From an uncultured Rhodospirillales bacterium (GTDB lineage Bacteria; Pseudomonadota; Alphaproteobacteria; Acetobacterales; Acetobacteraceae), in assembly GCA_903835235.1 (NCBI GenBank), contig CAILMF010000015.1, forward strand, positions 310,001 through 374,000: DNA of 64,000 bases. Direction: 5' to 3'. Numbering within the stretch: the stretch's first letter is position 1; every line of letters starts with the position of its first letter. The translations under genes and the position numbers were made by a program. Below are positions 57,639 through 64,000 of this stretch, one piece after another. Below the pieces are notes generated by a model. It was given only the letters and a program-made list of their open reading frames with translations, was not told the DNA's origin and did not search any database.

Positions 57639-58919
57639 TCAGGCGGCAGCGGGCACGGCGGGCTTGCGGCCGATGGCGAGCACCATCAGCGCGGCCAGGA
57701 TGCAGGCGGCGCCGGCGGTGTAGAAGGCCGGCAGGTAGCTGGCCAGCGCGTCCCGGGTGACGCCGCCGCCATAGGCCGCGACGGCGGAGCCGAGCTGGTG
57801 GCCGACGAAGACCCAGCCGAAGATCAGCGGCGCCTTGTCGCGGCCGAAGCTCTGCGCCGCCAGCTTGACCGTGGGCGGCACCGTGGCGATCCAGTCCAGG
57901 CCGTAGAACACCGCGAAGATGCTGAGGCCGTAGAAGCTGAAGTCGCTGCTGGGCAGGAACAGCAGGGAAAGCCCGCGCAGCCCGTAGTACCAGAACAGCA
58001 GCTTGCGGCAGTCGTACCTGTCGGACAGCCAGCCGGAAAGGATGGTGCCGACGAAGTTGAAGCCGCCCATCATCGCCAGCACGCCGGCGGCCTCGACCTC
58101 GGCCATGCCGAAATCGGCGCAGAGCGGGATGAAGTGGGTCTGGATCAGCCCGGCGGTGGAGAGGCCGCAGACGAAGAAGGTGATGAACAGGATCCAGAAG
58201 GCCATGCTGTGCGAGCCCTCCGCCAGGGTGGCGAAGGCGTTGCGCACGGCGCCGGGGGCCGGCGGCGGCAGCGGCGTGCCGGGGCCTTCCTCGCCATAGG
58301 CCTTCAGCCCAATGGCCGAGGGGTGGTTGACGCCCAGCAGCACGAACAGCACGCCGGCGGCGAGGCAGACGATCAGGCCCGGCACCATGGCGAAGCGCCA
58401 GCCCTCCAGCTGCGCCAGCCAGGAGGCCAGCGGCAGGAAGATGATCTGGCCGGAGGCGCCGGCGGCGGTGAGCGCGCCGACCACCAGGCCGCGGCGGGCG
58501 ACGAACCAGCGATTCGCCACGGTGGCGCCCAGCACCAGCGCCGTCAGCCCCATACCGATGCCGACCAGCACGCCCCAGCTGGCCCAGAGGTGCCAGACTT
58601 CGGTCGCGACCATGGAGAGCAGGCAGCCGGCGATGCCGAGCACCATGCCCAGGCCGACGATGCGGCGCAGCCCGTAGCGCGCCAGCAGCGCGGCGGCGAA
58701 GGGCGCCATCAGCCCGTACAGCAGCAGCCGCAGGGCCAGCGCGCCGGAGATGCTGCCATTGTCCCAGCCCATGTCGCGCTGCACCGGCGGCAGCAGTACG
58801 CCGAGAATGCCGAGCGCTCCGGCCGAGGCCAGTGCCACGATGAAGGTGATGGCGACCATCACCCAGCCGTAGTGGATGCCATGCCGCAGCAGGAACGGCG
58901 CGAGTTGCTTCGCCAGCAT
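57639..58919 (-). CDS. MFS transporter
   Basis: Inner-membrane transporter of 426 residues with about twelve helices in two halves. The loop-2/3 signature is ALLARYGLRRIVGLG near 72 and its second-half counterpart LSGWLSDRYDCRKLLFW near 293; together they mark a major-facilitator antiporter/symporter of the oxalate/formate or monocarboxylate type. AGGAGA precedes the ATG at 58919. It is the first gene before tamA on the minus strand and is divergent from the DUF2946 gene. The substrate is unknown. Confidence 0.9.
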   Translation of the reverse strand: MLAKQLAPFLLRHGIHYGWVMVAITFIVALASAGALGILGVLLPPVQRDMGWDNGSISGALALRLLLYGLMAPFAAALLARYGLRRIVGLGMVLGIAGCLLSMVATEVWHLWASWGVLVGIGMGLTALVLGATVANRWFVARRGLVVGALTAAGASGQIIFLPLASWLAQLEGWRFAMVPGLIVCLAAGVLFVLLGVNHPSAIGLKAYGEEGPGTPLPPPAPGAVRNAFATLAEGSHSMAFWILFITFFVCGLSTAGLIQTHFIPLCADFGMAEVEAAGVLAMMGGFNFVGTILSGWLSDRYDCRKLLFWYYGLRGLSLLFLPSSDFSFYGLSIFAVFYGLDWIATVPPTVKLAAQSFGRDKAPLIFGWVFVGHQLGSAVAAYGGGVTRDALASYLPAFYTAGAACILAALMVLAIGRKPAVPAAA

Positions 58920-59065
58920 GTCGGGGGTCTCCTGCCTGCCCCACGCTTGCCGCGAAGCCGTGCTGTGCAGGATAGCCCGCGCCGTCGCGGCCGACCACCC
59001 GCCGGCGCTTGGCCGCGCCGGTCGGGCGTGATATCGCAGCCGGCATGGTGAAGCCCGAGGCAGCG

Positions 59066-59437
59066 ATGCGCCGGCCACCCAGGCGCCGTGTCGCCTGGGT
59101 GGCGCTGCTTGCGCTGCTGCTGAACCTGACCATGCCCAGCCAGGCGCTGCGCGCCATGCCGCCGGCGGACCTCTTCGCCAGCGTGATCTGCCATGCCGCC
59201 GGCACGCCGGAGCAGGGCCAGCAGGATCGCCAGGGGCAGGAAAGCCCGTGCAAGGGGACCTGCCCGTTCTGCCTGGTGCTGGCCGGGGATGCTGCCCCGG
59301 TGCTGCTTGGCGAGGCCGTGGTGCTGCCGCGCCCGGCGCTGCTGGCCACCGCCAGCCCGCGCGGCCCGCCCGCCCTGGCCGCGTTGCCGGCGGAAATCCG
59401 CCCGCCCGCGGCCCGAGGACCCCCGACCCTGACCTGA
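59066..59437 (+). CDS. DUF2946 protein, candidate CruR-type copper-sensing leader gene
   Basis: Small protein of 123 residues that heads the TonB-receptor operon. It has a hydrophobic N-terminal segment (VAWVALLALLLNLTMPSQAL), then CHAAG and the metal-type cluster SPCKGTCPFCLVLAG near residue 61, and ends in RPPAARGPPTLT. DUF2946 in Bordetella (CruR) is an upstream ORF whose nascent chain senses copper through a CxxC and arrests at a C-terminal Arg-Ala-Pro-Pro motif; here CPFC and RGPP fit that plan, the RGPP codons being CGA GGA CCC CCG. GAGG at 59057-59060 supports the ATG at 59066, with a weaker ATG at 59045. The receptor gene starts 83 bp on. Confidence 0.78.
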   Translation: MRRPPRRRVAWVALLALLLNLTMPSQALRAMPPADLFASVICHAAGTPEQGQQDRQGQESPCKGTCPFCLVLAGDAAPVLLGEAVVLPRPALLATASPRGPPALAALPAEIRPPAARGPPTLT

Positions 59438-59450
59438 ACCCGGCTTCGCC

Positions 59451-59499
59451 CCGGCGTTTCCGCTGCCAGCCATGCTGCGGCGGCGATGCCGGCGTTTCC
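59451..59499 (+). repeat. Direct repeat in the DUF2946 to TonB-receptor gap
   Basis: CCGGCGTTTCC occurs at 59451-59461 and 59489-59499, 38 bp apart, inside the 83 bp leader of the receptor gene. It ends just before the ribosome site AGGA (59512-59515). It may reflect a duplication or a structure used for termination or translation control. Confidence 0.5.
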
Positions 59500-59520
59500 C
59501 TTCAGGATTCCAGGATCGTC

Positions 59521-61626
59521 ATGCCCACCACCCATCGCCGCGGCCTGCGTGCCGCGCTGCTGCTGTTTCCCCTGCTGAGCCCCAGCGCCGCCATGGCGCA
59601 AGCCGCGCCGCCAACCACCACCCTGCCGGACCTGGTGGTGACCGGCACGCGCGAGGCCGAGCCGCGCGCGGAGACGCCGAGCGCGATCAGCTCGATCAGC
59701 CCCGCCACCATCCGCGACGTGCGGCCGGCGCATCCTTCGGAGCTGCTGAACCGGCTGCCGGGCGTGACCGTGCAGCAGACAAATGGGGAAGGCAGCCTGG
59801 TCGGTATCCGCAACCCCATCGGTACCAGCCCGCTATACCTGTACCTGCAGGACAACGTGCCGGTGCAGGCCGCCGGCTTCTTCAACCACAATGCGCTGTA
59901 CCTGATGAACCTGCCGCAGGCCGGCGGCATCGAGGTGATCCGCGGCCCCGGCACCGCCCTGCAGGGCAATGACGCGATCGGCGGCGTGATCAACGTGCTG
60001 ACCCCGGCGCCGACCGCCGAACGCTTCGTGCAGACCGGCATCGAGTACGGCAGCTACAACTGGGTGCGCGCCACCGGCAGCGCCAGCCAGACCTTCGGCG
60101 ACTACGGCCTGCGCGGCGACGTGAACCTGACGCATACCGATGGCTGGCGCAGCCGCACCGCCTATGACCGCCAGGCGATCAACCTGCGCAGCGATATCCA
60201 GGTTTCCGGCGACACGGTGCTGCGAACCACGCTGAGCCTGAACAACATCGACCAGCAGATGGGCGCCAACAGCTACGTCAACGGCCGCGACTGGGTGAAC
60301 AACCCGCGGCAGAACAACACGCCCTTCGCCTATCGGCGGGTGCAGGCGCTGTTCGGCAGCATGGCCTGGGAAAAGAGTTTTGAGAGCGGCCTGCTGACGG
60401 TCACGCCGTTCATCCGCAGCAACCGGATGGACCTGCTGCCCAGCTACCAGCTGAACAACGACCCCGTGAAGTTCACGCAGCAGTACAACAGCATCGGCGC
60501 CCTGGTGCGGTATCGGCACGATTTGGATTTCTGGCGCACCAGGCTGATCGGTGGCGTGGACATGGACCTCTCGCCCGGCAGCTATGTGGAGGACCGGCTG
60601 AACGTGCAGCGCACGACAAGCGTGCCGCCGCTGAACTACGCCTTCACCAATGGCAAGCGGCTGTATGACTTCGATGTGACCTACCGGCAGATGTCGCCCT
60701 ATTTCCAGGCGCAGACCTCGCCGGTGGAGAAGCTGCGGCTGGTGGCCGGCGTGCGGTTCGACGCCATGGCCTTCGACTACCACAACAACCTGGCCAGCGG
60801 CGCCTTCGCCTCCGGGTTGAGCGGCAGCAGCGCCACCTTCTTCCGCCCGGGCAACACCACCCGCACCTATCACCACCTGAGCCCGAGCCTGGGCGGCACC
60901 TTCGAGTTCGCCCCCGACCTCGCGGGCTTCCTCAGCTACAAGCAGAGCTTCCGCACGCCGGAGGCGAGCCAGCTGTTCCGCCAGGGCGCCAATCTAAACA
61001 CGGTGAACCTGCGGCCGATCACGGCCAACACCATCGAGGGTGGCTTCCGCAGCATCTATCCGGGGCCGTTCACCTGGGAATTCGTCGCCTATCACACCAC
61101 CAAGCACAACGACATCCTGGGCTTCACCGCCAACGGCACGCTGCCGACGCAGACCAACAACGGCGTCACCCGGCACATTGGCGTGGAAGCGGCGGCGAGC
61201 GTGGAGATCACCCGGGAAGTGCGGCTTTCCGGCGCGCTGGGCCATGCCAACCACACTTTTGTGCAGTGGGTGAACAGCGCCAGCCAGAACCTCAGCGGCA
61301 AGACCATGGCCGCGGCGCCGCAGCTGACCGCCAGCGCGGTGCTGGCCTATGCGCCGGCCTGGCTGCCGGGGGCAACGGGCAGCATCGAATGGCAGCGGGT
61401 CGGCAGCTACTGGCTGAACGACGCCAATACCCAGCAATATGGCGGCCATAACCTGGTCAATCTGCGCGCCGAATACGAGGTTGTCCGTGGCGTCAGCGTG
61501 TATGGCCGGGTGATGAACGCGTTGAACACCCGCTGGGCGACCAATGCCTCCTTGAGCGGGACCACGCCGCAATATGCCCCGGGCATGCCGCTGAATGTCT
61601 ATGGCGGCGTCTCGGTGACCTTCTGA
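59521..61626 (+). CDS. TonB-dependent outer-membrane receptor
   Basis: Outer-membrane active-transport channel of 701 residues. A signal peptide (LLLFPLLSPSAAMAQ) is followed by a TonB-box-like LPDLVVTGTREAEP near residue 36, a plug domain with LNRLPGVTVQQTNGEG near 76 and GIEVIRGPGTALQGNDAIGG near 136, and a 22-strand barrel that ends in GGVSVTF. The substrate is not shown by the sequence; the DUF2946 leader and the Cys/His-rich downstream proteins suggest copper or a copper chelate. No FecI/FecR-type signalling extension is present. AGGA lies 5 bases ahead of the ATG. Confidence 0.93.
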   Translation: MPTTHRRGLRAALLLFPLLSPSAAMAQAAPPTTTLPDLVVTGTREAEPRAETPSAISSISPATIRDVRPAHPSELLNRLPGVTVQQTNGEGSLVGIRNPIGTSPLYLYLQDNVPVQAAGFFNHNALYLMNLPQAGGIEVIRGPGTALQGNDAIGGVINVLTPAPTAERFVQTGIEYGSYNWVRATGSASQTFGDYGLRGDVNLTHTDGWRSRTAYDRQAINLRSDIQVSGDTVLRTTLSLNNIDQQMGANSYVNGRDWVNNPRQNNTPFAYRRVQALFGSMAWEKSFESGLLTVTPFIRSNRMDLLPSYQLNNDPVKFTQQYNSIGALVRYRHDLDFWRTRLIGGVDMDLSPGSYVEDRLNVQRTTSVPPLNYAFTNGKRLYDFDVTYRQMSPYFQAQTSPVEKLRLVAGVRFDAMAFDYHNNLASGAFASGLSGSSATFFRPGNTTRTYHHLSPSLGGTFEFAPDLAGFLSYKQSFRTPEASQLFRQGANLNTVNLRPITANTIEGGFRSIYPGPFTWEFVAYHTTKHNDILGFTANGTLPTQTNNGVTRHIGVEAAASVEITREVRLSGALGHANHTFVQWVNSASQNLSGKTMAAAPQLTASAVLAYAPAWLPGATGSIEWQRVGSYWLNDANTQQYGGHNLVNLRAEYEVVRGVSVYGRVMNALNTRWATNASLSGTTPQYAPGMPLNVYGGVSVTF

Positions 61627-62861
61627 TGGGAGCGACGCGCATGAAGCCGCTGATCCTTGCCCTGGCGTTGCTGGCCGGGCCGGCGCTGGCGCAGCACCAG
61701 CACGGCGCCCAACGAGCGGCGCCGGCGGTGGAATGCGCGTCCCTCGCGCTGTCCTGCGCTACCGCCACCACGCCGGCCTTCGACCGCGCCGGCCGGCTGT
61801 GGCTGGCCTATTCCGCCGGCGGGCGGGTGATGGTGACGCGGTCCGACGACCTCGGCCGCACCACCATCCCGCCGGTTGCGGTTTCCACCGAGGCAGCGGC
61901 GGTGGACGACAATGGCGAGGCGCGGCCGAAGATCGTGCCGACCCGCGCCGGCCACCTGCTGGTGGCTTGGACCATAAGGCGGGACCGCGCCTACAACGGC
62001 ACGCAGCTGCTGGCGCATTCGCTGGATGACGGGCGGACGTTTTCCGCCCCGCGCCGCATGGTGGTGGAGGAAGCGCCGACTAGCCAGCGCTTCGAGAGCT
62101 TCGCCGAGGCACCGGATGGCCGGATCTGGGCGGTGTGGCTGGACAAGCGCCGGGCGCCAAGCGAGCGCGCCGCCGGCAATCGCGGCTATACCGCTGGCCT
62201 GGCGGTGGCCTTCAGCGACAATGGCGGGCTGATCTTCCAGCAAAGCCGCCTGTCGCATGACAACAGCTGCGAATGCTGCCGGATCGGCCTGGCCTTCGAC
62301 CAGCGCGCCAACCCGGTGCTGGCCTGGCGCCAGCTCTTCGGCCGCAACTTCCGGGACCACGCCGCCGCGCGGCTGCGGCGGGACGGCACGCCGGAGGCGG
62401 TGCACCGCATTGCCGAGGATAATTGGGCGATCGACGCCTGCCCGCATCATGGCCCGGCCATGGCGGTGGATTCAGCGGGGCGCTGGCACAGCGCCTGGTA
62501 CAGCGGCGGCGGCGACCACCAGGGGCTGTTCTACGCCCACAGCACGAATGAGGGCCGTCACTTCGGCACGCCGCGCCGGCTGGGCAACCCCGCGCGGCAG
62601 CCAGGGCATCCGCAACTGCTGGCCATGGGCGAGAAGCTGCTGCTGATCTGGCAGGAATTCGACGGCGAGCGGATGCGGGTGATGGCCGAGACCTCCGGCG
62701 ATGGCGGCGCCACCTGGACGCCGGCGCGGGAACTCGCCGCCACGGCCGATGCCGCGGACCAGCCGCAGCTGGTCAGCAATGGGCGGCAGGCGTTTCTCTC
62801 CTGGCAGACGCGGCTGGAAGGCTGGCGCCTGCTGCCCGTGCCGCTGGGCGGTGGCGCGTGA
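61626..62861 (+). CDS. Periplasmic BNR-repeat beta-propeller (sialidase-like) protein
   Basis: Protein of 411 residues with a signal peptide (LILALALLAGPALAQ) and a His-rich start to the mature chain (QHQHGAQ). The body has sialidase-type Asp-box repeats such as SDDLGRTT, SLDDGRTFSAP, STNEGRHFG and SGDGGATWTPA. A CECC motif lies near residue 216 (DNSCECCRIG) and a PHHGPAMAV block near 275, both suited to metal binding. True sialidase catalytic residues are not evident, so an enzyme role is doubtful. It starts one base before the receptor stop. With its neighbours it may bind or hand over copper in the periplasm; that is inference. Confidence 0.82.
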   Translation: MGATRMKPLILALALLAGPALAQHQHGAQRAAPAVECASLALSCATATTPAFDRAGRLWLAYSAGGRVMVTRSDDLGRTTIPPVAVSTEAAAVDDNGEARPKIVPTRAGHLLVAWTIRRDRAYNGTQLLAHSLDDGRTFSAPRRMVVEEAPTSQRFESFAEAPDGRIWAVWLDKRRAPSERAAGNRGYTAGLAVAFSDNGGLIFQQSRLSHDNSCECCRIGLAFDQRANPVLAWRQLFGRNFRDHAAARLRRDGTPEAVHRIAEDNWAIDACPHHGPAMAVDSAGRWHSAWYSGGGDHQGLFYAHSTNEGRHFGTPRRLGNPARQPGHPQLLAMGEKLLLIWQEFDGERMRVMAETSGDGGATWTPARELAATADAADQPQLVSNGRQAFLSWQTRLEGWRLLPVPLGGGA

Positions 62862-63358
62862 TCCGCGGCTTGCTGCTGGCGCTGCTGCTGGCCGGGCCGG
62901 CGCAGGCGGCAGAGTTGGCGCCGTTCGGCCGCGGCAGCTTCGCGGCGCTGAAGGCGGAGGCGGCCGGCGCGCCGCTGGTGGTGCATTTCTGGGCGCTGTC
63001 CTGCGCGCCCTGCCTGGCGGAACTGCCGGGATGGGCGCGGCTGGCGCGCGCCAATCCGGGCATGCGGCTGGTGCTGGTGAATACCGACCCGCCTGAGGCC
63101 GAGCCGCAGGTGAAGCGCATGCTGGACCGCATGGGCGTGGCGCGGCTGCGCAACCTGGCCTTCGCCGACCGCTTCGCCGCCCGGCTGCGGTTTGAGGTGG
63201 ACCCCGCCTGGCAGGGCGAGCTGCCGCGCACCGACCTGGTGGCGGCCGATGGCACCTCACGTGGGGTGTTGGGGATGCTGCCCAGGCCGGAGCTGGAAGC
63301 CTGGCTGCGCGGTGGCTCGGCGCCGGCCGCAGCGCCGGTGGGCGCGCGGCATCACTGA
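62858..63358 (+). CDS. TlpA/ResA-like periplasmic thioredoxin
   Basis: Thioredoxin-fold protein of 166 residues. A signal peptide (GLLLALLLAGPAQAA) is followed by the CxxC active site in FWALSCAPCLAELPGW near residue 48 and the cis-Pro region GELPRTDLVAADG near 124. The order fits TlpA-type reductases of the periplasm, which keep Cys pairs of metal-handling proteins reduced. It begins with a GTG that overlaps the stop of the BNR gene, so it is the last gene of the DUF2946-receptor operon. It overlaps the end of the convergent kinase-like gene by 7 bp. Confidence 0.88.
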   Translation: MIRGLLLALLLAGPAQAAELAPFGRGSFAALKAEAAGAPLVVHFWALSCAPCLAELPGWARLARANPGMRLVLVNTDPPEAEPQVKRMLDRMGVARLRNLAFADRFAARLRFEVDPAWQGELPRTDLVAADGTSRGVLGMLPRPELEAWLRGGSAPAAAPVGARHH

Positions 63359-63888
63359 ACCGCTGACAGCACCGCTTCGGCCAGGGCGGGGGTGGGCTGG
63401 CTGCTGTCCAGCCGCAGCACCGGGCAGGGCAGGGTGGCCAGCCATTCCTCATGCAGCACGCGGCTGCGCTGGTCGGGGCCGGCGGTGTCGTAGGCTTCGG
63501 CCCATTCCATGAAGATGGCGTGGTCGCCGGCCATGTCCCCGCCGGGGGCGATGCGCGCGCCGAAGCGCGCCTGTTCCCGCGCGCGCAGCCGCGCCATGCG
63601 GAGCGCGGGGTCCAGGGTGACGAAGACGACGGCGTCCAGCAGGGGCACCAGCGGATTGCCCCAGCCGGTCAGCGCGCCGGAAACCACCCAGGACCGGCTG
63701 CGCACCAGCGCGCCATGCAGCAGGTGCAGCCGGTCCGGCATCGGCCGGGTGCGCTGGTAGGGCGGGTCGCTGGCGACCCACAGGAAGTCGTCGGTCTCAA
63801 GGTGCGGGCATTCCAGGCGGGCGGCCACCGCCTGGCCCAAGGTGGATGTGCCGCTGCCGGAAGCGCCCAGGATGTGGATGCGCGGCAT
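63352..63888 (-). CDS. P-loop NTPase, adenylate-kinase-like
   Basis: Nucleoside-phosphate-kinase-like protein of 178 residues. The P-loop is ILGASGSGTSTLGQAV near residue 5, where Thr replaces the usual invariant Lys of GxxGxGKS; this is uncommon and may change nucleotide handling. A ETDDFLWVASDPPYQR segment near 34 is like the substrate site of small-molecule kinases, and an Arg-rich lid RMARLRAREQARFG follows. The start was put at ATG 63888 because the upstream in-frame part is Trp/Cys-rich and not family-like. Its 3' end overlaps the thioredoxin gene. The substrate is unknown. Confidence 0.75.
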   Translation of the reverse strand: MPRIHILGASGSGTSTLGQAVAARLECPHLETDDFLWVASDPPYQRTRPMPDRLHLLHGALVRSRSWVVSGALTGWGNPLVPLLDAVVFVTLDPALRMARLRAREQARFGARIAPGGDMAGDHAIFMEWAEAYDTAGPDQRSRVLHEEWLATLPCPVLRLDSSQPTPALAEAVLSAVQ

Positions 63889-63903
63889 ATGATGGAAGGT
63901 ACA

Positions 63904-63971
63904 TGCTGCATTGCAGCAAGCAAGCAAAATGCTTGCGATGTCCCAACTGCCAGCGCTGCGGCGGCAGCGCT
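63904..63971. promoter_or_regulatory. Three adjacent perfect dyads upstream of the kinase-like gene
   Basis: TGCTGCA-T-TGCAGCA at 63904-63918, GCAAGCA-AAA-TGCTTGC at 63920-63936 and AGCGCTGC-GGCG-GCAGCGCT at 63952-63971 follow one another within 68 bp. The first two lie 16-48 bp ahead of the start at 63888 and could be operators; the third is more like a terminator stem. The region may belong to a gene beyond the window edge. Confidence 0.55.
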
Positions 63972-64000
63972 CCCACCAGACCATGCCGCCGGGGCTCGGC

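Noticed and set aside
56643-59051. 802-codon plus-strand frame across tamA and the MFS gene
   Set aside because: Crosses two real genes on the opposite strand and has no recognisable domain.

Overview
The window is very GC-rich, densely coding chromosomal DNA, best explained by an alphaproteobacterium of the Acetobacteraceae type (Roseomonas and relatives). The pointers are a short-form prolyl-tRNA synthetase, an HWE-family sensor kinase, alphaproteobacterial LolC/LolD, an rpsP-rimM-trmD-rplS run followed directly by leuC-leuD-leuB, PHA-granule-related proteins and a K+-independent-type proton pyrophosphatase. I saw no phage, IS element, CRISPR or rRNA. The placement is inferred from gene content, not from a search.

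Layout. 0.2-7 kb: proS, lolC-lolD (lipoprotein release) and dnaE on the + strand, meeting a small phasin-like gene. 7.5-9.7 kb: an orphan HWE histidine kinase, then a tandem palindrome array. 9.8-13.7 kb: a sugar-acid or hydroxy-acid catabolic cluster (enolase-superfamily enzyme, D-2-hydroxyacid dehydrogenase, SDR) with a divergent SDR. 13.8-16 kb: the proton pyrophosphatase. 16.2-18.2 kb: a PhoX-like phosphatase carrying RTX repeats, a likely type I secretion cargo. 18.4-25.3 kb: a 2OG-Fe oxygenase, an SDR whose 3' end is tandemly duplicated, tRNA-Ile2(CAU), an MscS channel, a cysteine hydrolase, ettA, a GNAT, and a YeeE/YedE-type pair whose second gene is frameshifted at a CGGCC repeat. 25.3-34.2 kb: mlaC and mlaA, metF, a Bug-type binding protein, a PhyH-type oxygenase, a UvrD-like helicase, prmA and an LLM flavin oxidoreductase.

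34.2-39.5 kb is the most accessory-looking part: a glycine-rich repeat protein with a base-poor core, two glycosyltransferases, a five-copy 69-75 bp intergenic repeat and a secreted DUF1036 protein. 39.7-50 kb is core: a PHA-related protein, thrS, infC (apparently starting at ATA), a cupin, ffh, rpsP-rimM-trmD-rplS, leuCDB and tRNA-Arg. 50-58.9 kb on the minus strand: a CAP-domain protein, an SDR, DUF3429, tamB-tamA and an MFS transporter. 59-63.4 kb is a four-gene operon: a DUF2946 leader gene, a TonB-dependent receptor, a BNR beta-propeller and a TlpA-type thioredoxin. The window closes with a P-loop kinase-like gene behind three consecutive dyads.

The most promising system is the 59-63.4 kb operon. 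Its first gene has the CxxC and the C-terminal Arg-x-Pro-Pro features of the CruR-type copper-sensing upstream ORF known from Bordetella. This suggests nascent-chain copper control of a metal-uptake operon in an alphaproteobacterium.
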